Assembly: GCA_013815355.1 (NCBI GenBank)
Contig: JACDGG010000012.1
Coordinates: forward strand, 1 to 34,087
Source of the DNA: Solirubrobacterales bacterium
GTDB lineage: Bacteria > Actinomycetota > Thermoleophilia > Solirubrobacterales > Solirubrobacteraceae
Direction of reading: 5' to 3'
Length of the DNA: 34,087 nucleotides
Of this stretch, positions 21,104 to 28,705 are shown piece by piece. The notes beneath the pieces are model-generated. The model saw only the letters and a list, made by a program, of their open reading frames with translations, had not been told where the DNA came from and ran no database searches. Numbering within the stretch: position 1 is the stretch's first letter; each line of letters opens with the position of its first letter. The translations under genes and the position numbers were made by a program.

Positions 21104-21109
21104 TAGACT
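21104..21109 (+). promoter_or_regulatory. -10-like hexamer ahead of the dcd leader
   Basis: TAGACT is followed by seven bases and then ATG 21117 of a 7-codon frame. A TTGACA at 21074-21079 lies 24 bases upstream, too far for a standard pairing. Confidence 0.35.
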
Positions 21110-21116
21110 TTCGAGG

Positions 21117-21140
21117 ATGGAGAAGCGGACATCCACGTGA
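21117..21140 (+). CDS. Putative 7-codon leader peptide coupled to dcd
   Basis: The frame ATG to TGA encodes MEKRTST. Its TGA overlaps the GTG start of the dCTP deaminase gene (GTGA at 21137-21140), and its ATG sits 7 bases after a -10-like hexamer. This would allow a leaderless ribosome to terminate and restart at dcd. It may be coincidental because the frame is short. Confidence 0.3.
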   Translation: MEKRTST

Positions 21141-22315
21141 GCACCGCGGCGGCTGCACAGGCCGAGAGCACAGACTCCGCCACCGCAGCACCGAACGCCA
21201 CCGGAGTTCTCCCCTCGCAGCGTCTGCGCGAGGCGATCGCGAACGAGTGGATGCTCGCCGGTCCGTGGCGCATTCCCGCTGAGTCTGTGCAGCCGGCGAG
21301 CGTCGACCTACGCCTCGGTGAGCACGCGTGGGCGCTGCGCTGCAGCTTTCTGCCCGACAGCGACTCGACCGTCGAGGAGAAGATCGAGGACATCGCCTTC
21401 GAACGCATCGACCTGCGCGACGGCGCGACGCTCGAGCGCGACCGGCCCTACCTCGTGCCATTGATCGAGGAGCTGCGCCTACCGACGCAACTGCGCGCCA
21501 AGGCCAATCCGAAGAGCTCGACGGGCCGCCTGGATGTGTTCACGCGCGTGCTCACCGACCGCAATCACCGCTTCGATGAGATCGCAGCCGGCTATCAGGG
21601 CAAGCTCTATCTCGAGGTCGTGCCGCGCACGTTCGCGATTCGAGTCAAGACCGGCTTGGCGCTGAACCAGGTGCGCCTGATGTCCGGCGAGGCACGACTG
21701 AGCGACGCCGCGCTGCAGGGACTGCACGGGGACACGCCGCTGCTCTACCGCGACGCCGAGCCCGTCGACGGCTCGGAGCTCTCGCTCGGCGACGGCCTGT
21801 TTCTCAGCCTCGACGTGTCGGGCTCGGCCGAGAGCATCGTCGGCTACCGCGCCAAGAAGAACAGCCTGCCGATCGACCTCACGAAGGTGGGCGCGCTGAA
21901 ATGGCGCGACTACTGGGAGCCCGTGCACCCCGAGAAGGGCGGTCGGATCGTGCTCGAGCCCGAGGTCTTCTACCTGCTGCTCTCAGCCGAGGGCGTGAGC
22001 ATCCCACCGTCCTACGCCGCGGAGATGCTCGCCTATGACCCCACAGCGGGAGAGCTGCGCACGCACTACGCCGGCTTCTTCGACCCCGGCTTCGGCTTTC
22101 ACCGCGACCGCACCGCGCCCGGCAGCCGCGCGGCGCTCGAGGTGCGCGCGCGCGACGTGTCGTTCATGGTCGAGCACCGCCAACCCGTCTGCAAGCTCGC
22201 CTTCGAGCGCATGGCCGAGGAGCCCGACGTGCTCTACGGCAAGGACATCGGCTCCAACTACCAGGGCCAGCTGACGATGCTCAGCAAGCACTTCGCCGAG
22301 CAGCAACGCCTGTAA
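21137..22315 (+). CDS. dcd: dCTP deaminase, two-domain (tandem) form
   Basis: This is a 392-residue protein, about twice the roughly 190 residues of the common Dcd. The N-terminal half has VQPASVDLRLG (51-61), ANPKSSTGR (123-131) and AGYQGKLYLEV (151-161), the conserved motifs of the dCTP deaminase/dUTPase trimer fold. The second half repeats the fold more loosely (SLDVSGSAESIVGYRAKKN, then HYAGFFDPGFGF). This longer architecture is known best from alphaproteobacteria. It deaminates dCTP to dUTP, feeding dTMP synthesis. The GTG start overlaps the stop of a 7-codon frame; GGATGGAG lies 14-20 bases upstream, too far for an ideal ribosome site. A hairpin terminator follows. It is transcribed divergently from yhaM. 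Confidence 0.88.
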   Translation: MSTAAAAQAESTDSATAAPNATGVLPSQRLREAIANEWMLAGPWRIPAESVQPASVDLRLGEHAWALRCSFLPDSDSTVEEKIEDIAFERIDLRDGATLERDRPYLVPLIEELRLPTQLRAKANPKSSTGRLDVFTRVLTDRNHRFDEIAAGYQGKLYLEVVPRTFAIRVKTGLALNQVRLMSGEARLSDAALQGLHGDTPLLYRDAEPVDGSELSLGDGLFLSLDVSGSAESIVGYRAKKNSLPIDLTKVGALKWRDYWEPVHPEKGGRIVLEPEVFYLLLSAEGVSIPPSYAAEMLAYDPTAGELRTHYAGFFDPGFGFHRDRTAPGSRAALEVRARDVSFMVEHRQPVCKLAFERMAEEPDVLYGKDIGSNYQGQLTMLSKHFAEQQRL

Positions 22316-22375
22316 GCGTCGCCCTGCTCCGCTCGCGCCGCCCACTCCAGCTCGGAGCGAGCGCTCGATGCCCCC

Positions 22376-22399
22376 GACGTTGCGGAAGGCCGCAACGTC
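22376..22399 (+). terminator. Hairpin terminator after dcd
   Basis: GACGTTGCGG and CCGCAACGTC form a perfect 10-bp stem with the loop AAGG, 60 bases after the dcd stop and followed by the T-rich TCGTATTT. Confidence 0.7.
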
Positions 22400-22405
22400 T
22401 CGTAT

Positions 22406-22437
22406 TTAACGCCACTTGAAAGTTAAGTGTTTATAAT
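22406..22437 (+). promoter_or_regulatory. AT-rich control region of the iclR-type gene
   Basis: A consensus -10 TATAAT lies at 22432-22437. Directly upstream are two nested dyads, TTAAC (22406-22410) with GTTAA (22422-22426), and CACTT (22413-22417) with AAGTG (22425-22429). No good -35 is spaced at 16-18 bases, which fits a promoter that needs or is blocked by a regulator. An untranslated leader of about 85 bases would follow. Confidence 0.5.
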
Positions 22438-22530
22438 CCGATCAGCCGATATATCAAACTATGATCGATATGCAGGACAACCGGATGTTCCCGATAAGGG
22501 AAGTCTACAGCGTACGAGACAGGGACCAAG

Positions 22531-23403
22531 GTGCCAATGCCACGAACGAGCTCAGCCGCCGCGAAAGCACCAAAAAACGGGCAGGAGCCCGCCTGGTCGA
22601 TCCCCAGCCTGCGTGAGCCGCGCTACTCGCAGTCGCTCGAGCGGGGCCTCGCGATCCTCGGTTGCTTCACGCCCAAGCGCCCCGTGCTCGGCATCGCAGA
22701 CATCGCCGACGATCTCGGCATGAGCCGCTCCACCACGCACCGCTATGTGATCACGCTCGTTGCGCTCGGCTACCTCGAGCAGGGCGCCTCGCGCAAGTAC
22801 CGCCTCGGACTGCGCGTGACCGACCTCGGCATGTCGGCGCTGAACTCGACCGGGTTGCGCGAGCACGCGCACCCCTACCTCGAGGAACTGCGCCAGCGCA
22901 CCTCCTACACGACCAACCTCGGCGTGCTCGACGGCACCGACGTGCTCTACGTGGACCGCGTGCGCAGCTACCGCCGCGGCCAGGGCAGCATCGACCTCGA
23001 CCTGCATACCGGGTCGCGACTGCCCGCCTACTGCACCGCGATGGGCAAGCTGCTGCTCGCGAACCTGCCCGACTCCGAGCAGCGTGAGCTGATCGCCGCT
23101 ATGAAGCTGGGCAAGCGCGGCCCCAACACGATCACGAGCAAGAAGGGCCTACGCGAGGAGCTCGAGGAGATCGCCGCAGCTGGCTTCGCCGTCAACGACC
23201 AGGAGCTGAACGCCGAGCTCTACGCCATCGCCGCCCCCGTGCGTAACGAGGCCCGCGAGGTCGTGGCCGCGGTGAACCTCTCCGCGCACAGCTCGATGAT
23301 CTCGCTGGAGGAGATGGTCGACGCGCTCGGCCCGCACCTCGTCTCGACGGCCGACCGCATCTCTGCGCGTCTTGGCTTCCGGCGCGACGACGAGCAGAAC
23401 TAG
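22531..23403 (+). CDS. IclR-family transcriptional regulator
   Basis: This is a 290-residue regulator. A winged helix-turn-helix spans about residues 35-95 (SLERGLAILGCF, then IADIADDLGMSRSTTHRYVI). The C-terminal ligand-binding domain has VLDGTDVLYVDRV, GSRLPAYCTAMGKLLLA and AAPVRNEAREVVAAVNLSA, the conserved IclR pattern, closest in feel to the PcaR/PobR branch for aromatic catabolism. The start is GTG 22531, six bases after AGGG; ATG 22537 is an alternative. An N-terminal extension of about 30 residues before the HTH is Ala/Lys/Pro-rich. No catabolic genes are adjacent, so the effector is unknown. The upstream dyads suggest autoregulation. Confidence 0.92.
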   Translation: MPMPRTSSAAAKAPKNGQEPAWSIPSLREPRYSQSLERGLAILGCFTPKRPVLGIADIADDLGMSRSTTHRYVITLVALGYLEQGASRKYRLGLRVTDLGMSALNSTGLREHAHPYLEELRQRTSYTTNLGVLDGTDVLYVDRVRSYRRGQGSIDLDLHTGSRLPAYCTAMGKLLLANLPDSEQRELIAAMKLGKRGPNTITSKKGLREELEEIAAAGFAVNDQELNAELYAIAAPVRNEAREVVAAVNLSAHSSMISLEEMVDALGPHLVSTADRISARLGFRRDDEQN

Positions 23404-23431
23404 CGCCGGTCGCATAACCTCTGGCGCCCGT

Positions 23432-23860
23432 ATGCCGATCGCACCCGCCGCCAGAGCACTGCTGGCCCTACTCTGCCTGGCCCTCCCGACACTCGCGCTG
23501 AGCGCCTGCGGTAGCACCGTCTCGACCTCCGGGTTCAAGGGCGAACAGCACGCCGCCGCGCAGGCGATCGCCGATCTGCAGTCCGATGCCACGGCGGGCG
23601 ACGAGAAGAAGCTCTGCACGAGCGACCTCGCCGCGAGCGTGGTGGCGAAGCTCGGCGGCAAGAAGCGCTGTGAAAAGACGATCAAGACACAGCTCACCGA
23701 GATCGACAGTCTCGAAGTCAGTGTGCAGTCGATTCAGATCGCAGGCGGCGGAGCCGCAGCGACCGCACAGGTCAAAAGCACCTACGCCGGGAAGAAGCGC
23801 GCCGGGACGATCTCGCTGGTGAAGGAGCCCAAGGGCTGGAGGATCGCAGCGACCAGCTGA
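23432..23860 (+). CDS. Small predicted lipoprotein
   Basis: This is a 142-residue protein with an N-terminal export signal (ALLALLCLALPTLALSAC) whose LSAC-G end is a lipobox, so Cys25 is probably lipid-modified. The rest (QAIADLQSDATAGDEKKLC, then TAQVKSTYAGKKRAGTIS and a final KEPKGWRIA) resembles NTF2-like or DUF4878-like lipoproteins of actinobacteria, a fold of about 110 residues with unknown role. ATG 23432 is chosen because it gives the standard signal; an upstream in-frame start overlaps iclR. It follows iclR by 28 bases on the same strand and may be co-transcribed. It converges with aspS. Confidence 0.72.
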   Translation: MPIAPAARALLALLCLALPTLALSACGSTVSTSGFKGEQHAAAQAIADLQSDATAGDEKKLCTSDLAASVVAKLGGKKRCEKTIKTQLTEIDSLEVSVQSIQIAGGGAAATAQVKSTYAGKKRAGTISLVKEPKGWRIAATS

Positions 23861-23875
23861 CGCAGTGGGCGAGCG

Positions 23876-25183
23876 CTACGGCTCGAGCCGATGCGGCCCG
23901 CGGTACAAGAACGTGACCTCGCGCACGTTCTCCTGGCCGAGCATCTGCATCAGCAGACGCGTGAGACCGAATCCGAAGCCGCCGTGTGGGGGAGCGCCAT
24001 AGCGGAAGAAGTTCAGGTAGTACTGGATTGGCTCGATGTCCACCTTCTTCTCGGCGGCCTGTGCCAGCAGCTGCTCGGAGCGGTGCTCGCGCTGGGCGCC
24101 GGTGGTGAGCTCGATGCCGCGCCAAAGCAGGTCGAAGCTCCTCGTCAGAGTCGGGTCCTCCGGGTGACGCATGTGGTAGAAGGGCCGCACCGTGCTCGGA
24201 TAGTCAGTCACAAAGGTGAACTCGTGACCGTCGCGCTCCTTGATCAGTGCTGAGAATGCGCGCTCGCTCGGCGGGTCGAGATCGTGACCCACCCCGGGTG
24301 CGTCGTGGCCGGCGTCGCGCAGCATCTGCTTGGCGTCCTCGAGCGTCACGCGCGGGAAGGGGACTCTCGGCACTACGAGCTCGGTATCGAACGTCTCCTC
24401 GATCGCCTGCCCATGTGCCTCCTTCACAGCAGCGAGCACATGCGCGAGCCAGCGCTCCTCGAAGGCCATCACGTCCTCGTGCGACTCGATCCACGCGAGC
24501 TCCACATCGACGCTCGTGAACTCGGTGTCGTGGCGTGAGGTGAACGAGGGGTTCGCGCGGAACACCGGGCCGACCTCGAAGACCTTGCCGAAGCCAGCGG
24601 CCATCGCCATCTGCTTGTAGAACTGCGGCGACTGCGCCAGGTAAGCCTGCGTCTCGAAGTACTCGACCTTGAACAGCTCCGCACCGGACTCGCTCGCCGA
24701 GCCCATGAACTTCGGCGTGTGGATCTCGATGAAGCCCTCTTTGCGCCAGAAGTCGCGCATCGCATGCTCGGCTGTGCTCTGCACCTCGAAGATCAATCGC
24801 CGATCGGGGCGACGCAGGTCGAGATAACGCCAGTCGATTCGCTTGTCGAGCGCCGAGTCGGCCGCGATCGGCACCTCCGGCTCGGCTGGTGAGTCCACCA
24901 CGAGGCTCTCCAGTTTGATCTCCAGGCCACCGAGCTTCACGCGCTCGTCCGCCACGACGGTACCCATGAGCGTGACCGCCGACTCGACCGTCAGCGCACT
25001 GACCGACTCGTTGAGCTCGCTCGGTGGCTCCTGCTTGGGGAGCACCACCTGCGCGAGGCCCGTTTCGTCGCGCACGATCACGAACTGCATCCGCTTCTGG
25101 TCGCGCACCGTGTGCACCCAGCCGCGGACCGTCGCCTGCTCGCCGACTCTGCTCGGGAGCACCTCGATGAGGGTTCTGTTCAC
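23876..25183 (-). CDS. aspS: Aspartyl-tRNA synthetase, short (archaeal-type, probably non-discriminating)
   Basis: This is a 435-residue class II synthetase: an N-terminal OB-fold for the anticodon (about 15-105, VRGWVHTVRDQKRMQFVIVR, quoted to 20 residues), motif 1 around 145-165, motif 2 in FEVGPVFRANPSFTSRHDTE (202-221) and motif 3 in GGFGFGLTRLL (401-411). It lacks the roughly 130-residue GAD insertion of the standard bacterial AspRS (about 590 residues). Short forms of this type usually charge both tRNA-Asp and tRNA-Asn, the latter then amidated by GatCAB. That specificity is inference. The start is GTG 25183 with no ribosome site; TAGGGT lies six bases upstream, suggesting a leaderless mRNA. 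It is divergent from vapB. Confidence 0.9.
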   Translation of the reverse strand: MNRTLIEVLPSRVGEQATVRGWVHTVRDQKRMQFVIVRDETGLAQVVLPKQEPPSELNESVSALTVESAVTLMGTVVADERVKLGGLEIKLESLVVDSPAEPEVPIAADSALDKRIDWRYLDLRRPDRRLIFEVQSTAEHAMRDFWRKEGFIEIHTPKFMGSASESGAELFKVEYFETQAYLAQSPQFYKQMAMAAGFGKVFEVGPVFRANPSFTSRHDTEFTSVDVELAWIESHEDVMAFEERWLAHVLAAVKEAHGQAIEETFDTELVVPRVPFPRVTLEDAKQMLRDAGHDAPGVGHDLDPPSERAFSALIKERDGHEFTFVTDYPSTVRPFYHMRHPEDPTLTRSFDLLWRGIELTTGAQREHRSEQLLAQAAEKKVDIEPIQYYLNFFRYGAPPHGGFGFGLTRLLMQMLGQENVREVTFLYRGPHRLEP

Positions 25184-25189
25184 GCCCGG

Positions 25190-25195
25190 ACCCTA
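25190..25195 (-). promoter_or_regulatory. -10-like hexamer of aspS (leaderless geometry)
   Basis: On the minus strand TAGGGT is followed by exactly six bases and the GTG start at 25183. No -35 match was found. Confidence 0.35.
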
Positions 25196-25235
25196 TCCCA
25201 GCGGCCGCTGATGTGGCCCCTGGGATCGCAGGGGA

Positions 25236-25271
25236 TTGATGTGCCTGCACTATTTGCCTATGATGCAGGCA
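25236..25271 (+). promoter_or_regulatory. vapBC promoter and operator dyad
   Basis: A -35-like TTGATG (25236-25241) and a -10-like TATGAT (25259-25264) are 17 bases apart. The -10 is followed by six bases and the ATG of vapB, so the mRNA should be leaderless. A perfect 8-bp dyad, TGCCTGCA (25242-25249) and TGCAGGCA (25264-25271), brackets the -10 and includes the A of the start codon. Binding of the antitoxin or complex here would block the promoter. Confidence 0.65.
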
Positions 25272-25516
25272 TGAAGAGCATTCAATATACCGTTCGTGGA
25301 GTATCACCCTCCCTCGACGCCGAGCTACGTCGCGAGGCGCAGATGACAGGCAAGCCGCTCAACACGCTGGTGGTCGAGACGCTACAGCGCGCGAAGCAAC
25401 CGTCCTCGAGCGTGGCGCACGACGACCTCGACTGGTTCGTCGGTGTGGATTCCCCCGACGCGGAGCAGGACTCTGCTCAGGCATGGCTCGACACGATGCC
25501 GGCCGAGCTCGCGTGA
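25271..25516 (+). CDS. vapB: Antitoxin of a VapBC-type module (ribbon-helix-helix, FitA-like)
   Basis: This is an 81-residue protein. The N-terminus (IQYTVRGVSPSLDAELRREA, then MTGKPLNTLVVETLQRA) fits the ribbon-helix-helix fold of FitA/VapB-type antitoxins: a short DNA-binding strand followed by two helices. The acidic C-terminus (DDLDWFVGVDSPDAEQDS) would wrap the toxin's active site. ATG 25271 is chosen from the promoter geometry and from the conserved family start. The stop overlaps the toxin's GTG (GTGA), giving translational coupling. The pair lies between aspS and valS, which are on the other strand. Confidence 0.85.
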   Translation: MKSIQYTVRGVSPSLDAELRREAQMTGKPLNTLVVETLQRAKQPSSSVAHDDLDWFVGVDSPDAEQDSAQAWLDTMPAELA

Positions 25517-25911
25517 GGCTGGCGCTCGATACCAACGCATACAGAGCACTCGAAGGGGGCGACCGACAGCTCGCCGGCCAGATGCGCAGCGCCGAGGCGA
25601 TCGGCCTACCGATCGTCGTGCTTGGCGAGCTCTGGTTCGGGTTCATGAACGGCTCCAAGCTGCGCCGTAACACCGAGATCCTCGAACGCTTTCTCGCGTC
25701 ACCGCGCGTACAGATCCTTCAGCTCGACGAGCAGACAACACACCTGTTCGGGGAGATCGCGACACTGCTGCGCCGCAGCGGAGTCGCAATCCAGCAGAAC
25801 GACATGTGGATCGCGGCCCTCTGCAAGCAATACGGCTTCGCACTGGCCACGCGCGACGGGGGCTTCCAACACGTGCTCGGACTGGACGTGGTCGAGGTGT
25901 CCACTCCGTAA
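25513..25911 (+). CDS. vapC: VapC-family PIN-domain ribonuclease toxin
   Basis: This is a 132-residue PIN-domain protein. The four acidic metal-binding positions are visible: Asp in LALDTNAY (residue 6), Glu in VLGELWFGF, Asp in QQNDMWIAALC and Asp in ATRDGGF. The length is normal for VapC. Family members cut tRNA or rRNA at specific sites when freed from the antitoxin; the target here is unknown. The start is GTG 25513, overlapping the vapB stop. It converges with valS, 26 bases away. All key residues are present, so the module looks active. Confidence 0.9.
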   Translation: MRLALDTNAYRALEGGDRQLAGQMRSAEAIGLPIVVLGELWFGFMNGSKLRRNTEILERFLASPRVQILQLDEQTTHLFGEIATLLRRSGVAIQQNDMWIAALCKQYGFALATRDGGFQHVLGLDVVEVSTP

Positions 25912-25937
25912 AGGCGATAGGCCTCGAACCCTCTCCC

Positions 25938-28646
25938 CTACGCTGTGCTCTCCTCCGGCGCCAGCTCCGCCTCAACCGCGAGCTCCTCTCCCACGACGGG
26001 CTCCAGCTGCTCGATCGCACCCGCCAGCAGCAGATCGCCCCTGCCGAGCTCCAGCGCCTCGAGGCGCTCGGCCGTGTCGCGCACCACCACGCGCGCGACC
26101 GGCGCGCGCATCGGGCGCCGTGCCTGGGACTTGGCCTTGCGCACCTCGCGGAGAACGTCGGCGGTCACGTCGAGAGCGATGTCCTCGCGCTCGCCCGCGG
26201 CGCCGGCAGCCGCCGCCAGCTCCGCGGCGTCAGGCCAGGCCGCGCGGTGCACCGAGCCCGCCTGCCACCACGACCACACCTCCTCGCAGACGAACGGCAG
26301 GAACGGAGCGAGCAGCCGCTGGAAGACCGACAGCGAGCTGCGCAGCGCGAGGCTGACCGAGGCGCTCACAGCAGGGTCCGGGTCATAGCGCCTGCCCTTG
26401 ACGAGCTCGAGGTAGTAGTCGCAGTACCACCAGAAGAAGCTCTCCGCGCGCTCCAGCGCGCGCGCGTAGTCGTAGTCCTCGAAGCTCGCCGTCGCCTCGC
26501 CCACCACGCGCCCGAGGCGCGCGATCAGCGCCCGGTCGAGCGGATGCGTCAGCGCTTGACCCGGCGCCGGGAGGTCGGCGAGCGCGAACTTGGAGGCGTT
26601 CAAGAGCTTGACCGCTAGGCGGCGCCCGACCTTCATCTGCTGCGCGTCGAACGTCGTATCCGTGCCCGGTCGGCCGTTTGCAGCCCAATAGCGCACTGCG
26701 TCGGCGCCGTGCTCCGCGAGCAGGTGCATCGGCGTGACCACGTTGCCCTTGGACTTCGACATCTTCTTGCGGTCCGGGTCGAGCACCCATCCGGAGATCG
26801 CCGCGTCGCTCCACGGCAGCACGCCCTCTTCGAGCTCTGAGCGCAGCACGGTCGAGAATAGCCAGGTGCGGATGATGTCGTGCGCCTGGGGGCGCACGTC
26901 CATCGGGAAGACCTGGCGGTAGAGCTCATCGTCCTCGCCCGCCTGCCCTGCGATCTGCGGTGTCAGGGAGGATGTCGCCCATGTGTCCATCACGTCCGGG
27001 TCGCCCGCGAAGCCGCCCGGCTGACCGCGCTGCTCGGGCGCATAGCCCGCGGGCACGTCGGTCGAGGGGTCGACCGGAAGCTGCTCGACAGTCGCGGCGA
27101 TCGGCTGGTCATAGAGCACCGCGCCGGAGGCCTCGATCGGATACCAGACCGGGAAGGGCACGCCGAAGAAGCGCTGGCGGCTCACGCACCAGTCGCCCGT
27201 CAACCCATTCACCCAATCCTCGAAGCGCGCACGCATGTAGGGCGGGTGCCACGCGAGCTCACGCCCTCGTGCGATCAGCTTGTCGTGGTGCTCGACCGTG
27301 CGGATGAACCACTGCCGGCTCGTGACGATCTCCACGGGCCGCTCGCCCTTCTCGAAGAACTTCACCGCGCGCGTCACCGGCGTCGGCTCGCCGATCAGAT
27401 CCCCCGACCCCTCCAGCAGCTCCACGATGCGTTTGCGCGCCTGGTTGATCGTGCGCCCGCCGAGCTCGCCATAGCTCGTGCGTGCTCGCTCCAGGTCGAC
27501 CGACTCCCAGCCCGCCTCGCCCCACGGCACCTCGCTGAGGCGCCCGTCGGGGCCGAGCACCGAGCGTACGGGCAGCCCGAGCTCGCGCCACCACATCACG
27601 TCGGTGAGGTCGCCGAACGTGCAGACCATCACGAGACCCGTGCCCTTCTCCTGCTCCACCGCCGTGTGCGTCATCACCGGCACGCGCGTGCCGAACAGCG
27701 GCGTGAGCACCTCATGACCCACGAGCCCGGTGTGGCGAGCGTCATCCGGGTGCGCCAAGAGCGCCACGCAGGCCGGGATCAGCTCCGGCCGCGTCGTCTC
27801 GATCAACGCGGGCGGGTGGGCTCCGGTTCGCTCGGCGGCGGCGAAGCGCACGCGGTGCATCGCGCCCGGACGCTCGCGATCCTCGAGCTCGGCCTGCGCC
27901 ACCGCCGTCTGGAAGTCCACGTCCCACAGTGTCGGCGCCTCGAGCTGGTAGGCGGTGTCCCGCTCGAGCAGCCCGAGAAACGAGCGCTGGGAGATCCGCT
28001 GCGCGAGCGGCCCGACGGTGGTGTAGGTCATCGACCAGTCGACCGAGATCCCGAGCGTGCGCCACAACGCCTCGAAGGCCTGCTCGTCGGTGCCGGTCAA
28101 GCGCAGGCACAGCTCGACGAAGTTCGGGCGCGAGATCGAGACGGGCTCCTTCCCGGAGGGCTCGGCCGGCGGCTGAAAATCGGGGTCGTAGGCAACCGAG
28201 GGGTCGCAGCGCACGCCGAAGTGGTTCTGCACGCGCCGCTCGGTCGGCAGGCCGTTGTCGTCCCACCCCATCGGGTAGAAGACCTCCATGCCGCGCATCC
28301 GCCGGTAGCGCGCGATCGCGTCGGTGTGGGTGTAGGAGAACACGTGCCCGACGTGCAGCGAGCCGGACACGGTTGGCGGCGGCGTGTCGATCGAGAACAC
28401 ACGCCCGCGTGCAGCGGAGCGCTCGAAGCGGTAGACACCGCCGTTCTCCCACCGCTCGCTCCACTTCTGCTCGAGGCCGTCAAGCGTCGGGCGCTCGGGG
28501 ACCTGCGCGGCGCCCGGGGCGCCGGCGGGGGCAGCGGCTTGGGTGTCGGCTGGCTCGCGCGCGGACAAGGCTCGATCGTATCCGCCCTCCCCGGCCGCGG
28601 CGCTCTCAGTCATTCTAAGAGAACTCTCATCCTCACCGGGATGCAT
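25938..28646 (-). CDS. valS: Valyl-tRNA synthetase
   Basis: This is a 902-residue class I synthetase. The HIGH-type signature is HVGH (98-101) within [20 protein letters not shown], and the KMSKS loop is KKMSKSKGN (KMSKS at 628-632). The region between them carries the CP1 editing domain, including [14 protein letters not shown] near the start. A helical anticodon-binding domain follows (about 690-800). The C-terminal coiled coil of many bacterial ValRS is short or absent. The first 50 residues are an Ala/Pro-rich extension. ATG 28646 has AGGCGG about 5 bases upstream; ATG 28613 is an alternative. It is transcribed divergently from the oxidase operon, with a 59-base gap. Confidence 0.95.
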   Translation of the reverse strand: MHPGEDESSLRMTESAAAGEGGYDRALSAREPADTQAAAPAGAPGAAQVPERPTLDGLEQKWSERWENGGVYRFERSAARGRVFSIDTPPPTVSGSLHVGHVFSYTHTDAIARYRRMRGMEVFYPMGWDDNGLPTERRVQNHFGVRCDPSVAYDPDFQPPAEPSGKEPVSISRPNFVELCLRLTGTDEQAFEALWRTLGISVDWSMTYTTVGPLAQRISQRSFLGLLERDTAYQLEAPTLWDVDFQTAVAQAELEDRERPGAMHRVRFAAAERTGAHPPALIETTRPELIPACVALLAHPDDARHTGLVGHEVLTPLFGTRVPVMTHTAVEQEKGTGLVMVCTFGDLTDVMWWRELGLPVRSVLGPDGRLSEVPWGEAGWESVDLERARTSYGELGGRTINQARKRIVELLEGSGDLIGEPTPVTRAVKFFEKGERPVEIVTSRQWFIRTVEHHDKLIARGRELAWHPPYMRARFEDWVNGLTGDWCVSRQRFFGVPFPVWYPIEASGAVLYDQPIAATVEQLPVDPSTDVPAGYAPEQRGQPGGFAGDPDVMDTWATSSLTPQIAGQAGEDDELYRQVFPMDVRPQAHDIIRTWLFSTVLRSELEEGVLPWSDAAISGWVLDPDRKKMSKSKGNVVTPMHLLAEHGADAVRYWAANGRPGTDTTFDAQQMKVGRRLAVKLLNASKFALADLPAPGQALTHPLDRALIARLGRVVGEATASFEDYDYARALERAESFFWWYCDYYLELVKGRRYDPDPAVSASVSLALRSSLSVFQRLLAPFLPFVCEEVWSWWQAGSVHRAAWPDAAELAAAAGAAGEREDIALDVTADVLREVRKAKSQARRPMRAPVARVVVRDTAERLEALELGRGDLLLAGAIEQLEPVVGEELAVEAELAPEESTA

Positions 28647-28705
28647 CTGATCCGCCTATGGGCGTAGACTCGCGAACCAGCAGGGGGGCAAGACCGCAGC
28701 GCTGA

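Larger units (their letters stand above)
20822..21136. other. Divergent intergenic region, yhaM / dcd
   Basis: These 315 bases separate two divergent genes. They hold the -10-like TACTTT of yhaM (20829-20834 on the minus strand), several imperfect G+C-rich dyads around 20890-20965, and a 12-base dyad GCGGGCTCCCGC (21081-21092). The -10-like TAGACT and a 7-codon frame ahead of dcd lie at the right end. I found no riboswitch or RNA gene that I can name. Confidence 0.5.

Noticed and set aside
23879-23890. CGGCTCGAGCCG palindrome at the aspS 3' end
   Set aside because: It is a 12-base palindrome made of ordinary codons near the stop, with no loop for a hairpin.
26880-28667. 595-codon plus-strand open frame opposite valS
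   Set aside because: It is antisense to a complete, motif-bearing ValRS gene and its Arg/His/Leu-rich composition is typical of a G+C-rich shadow frame.
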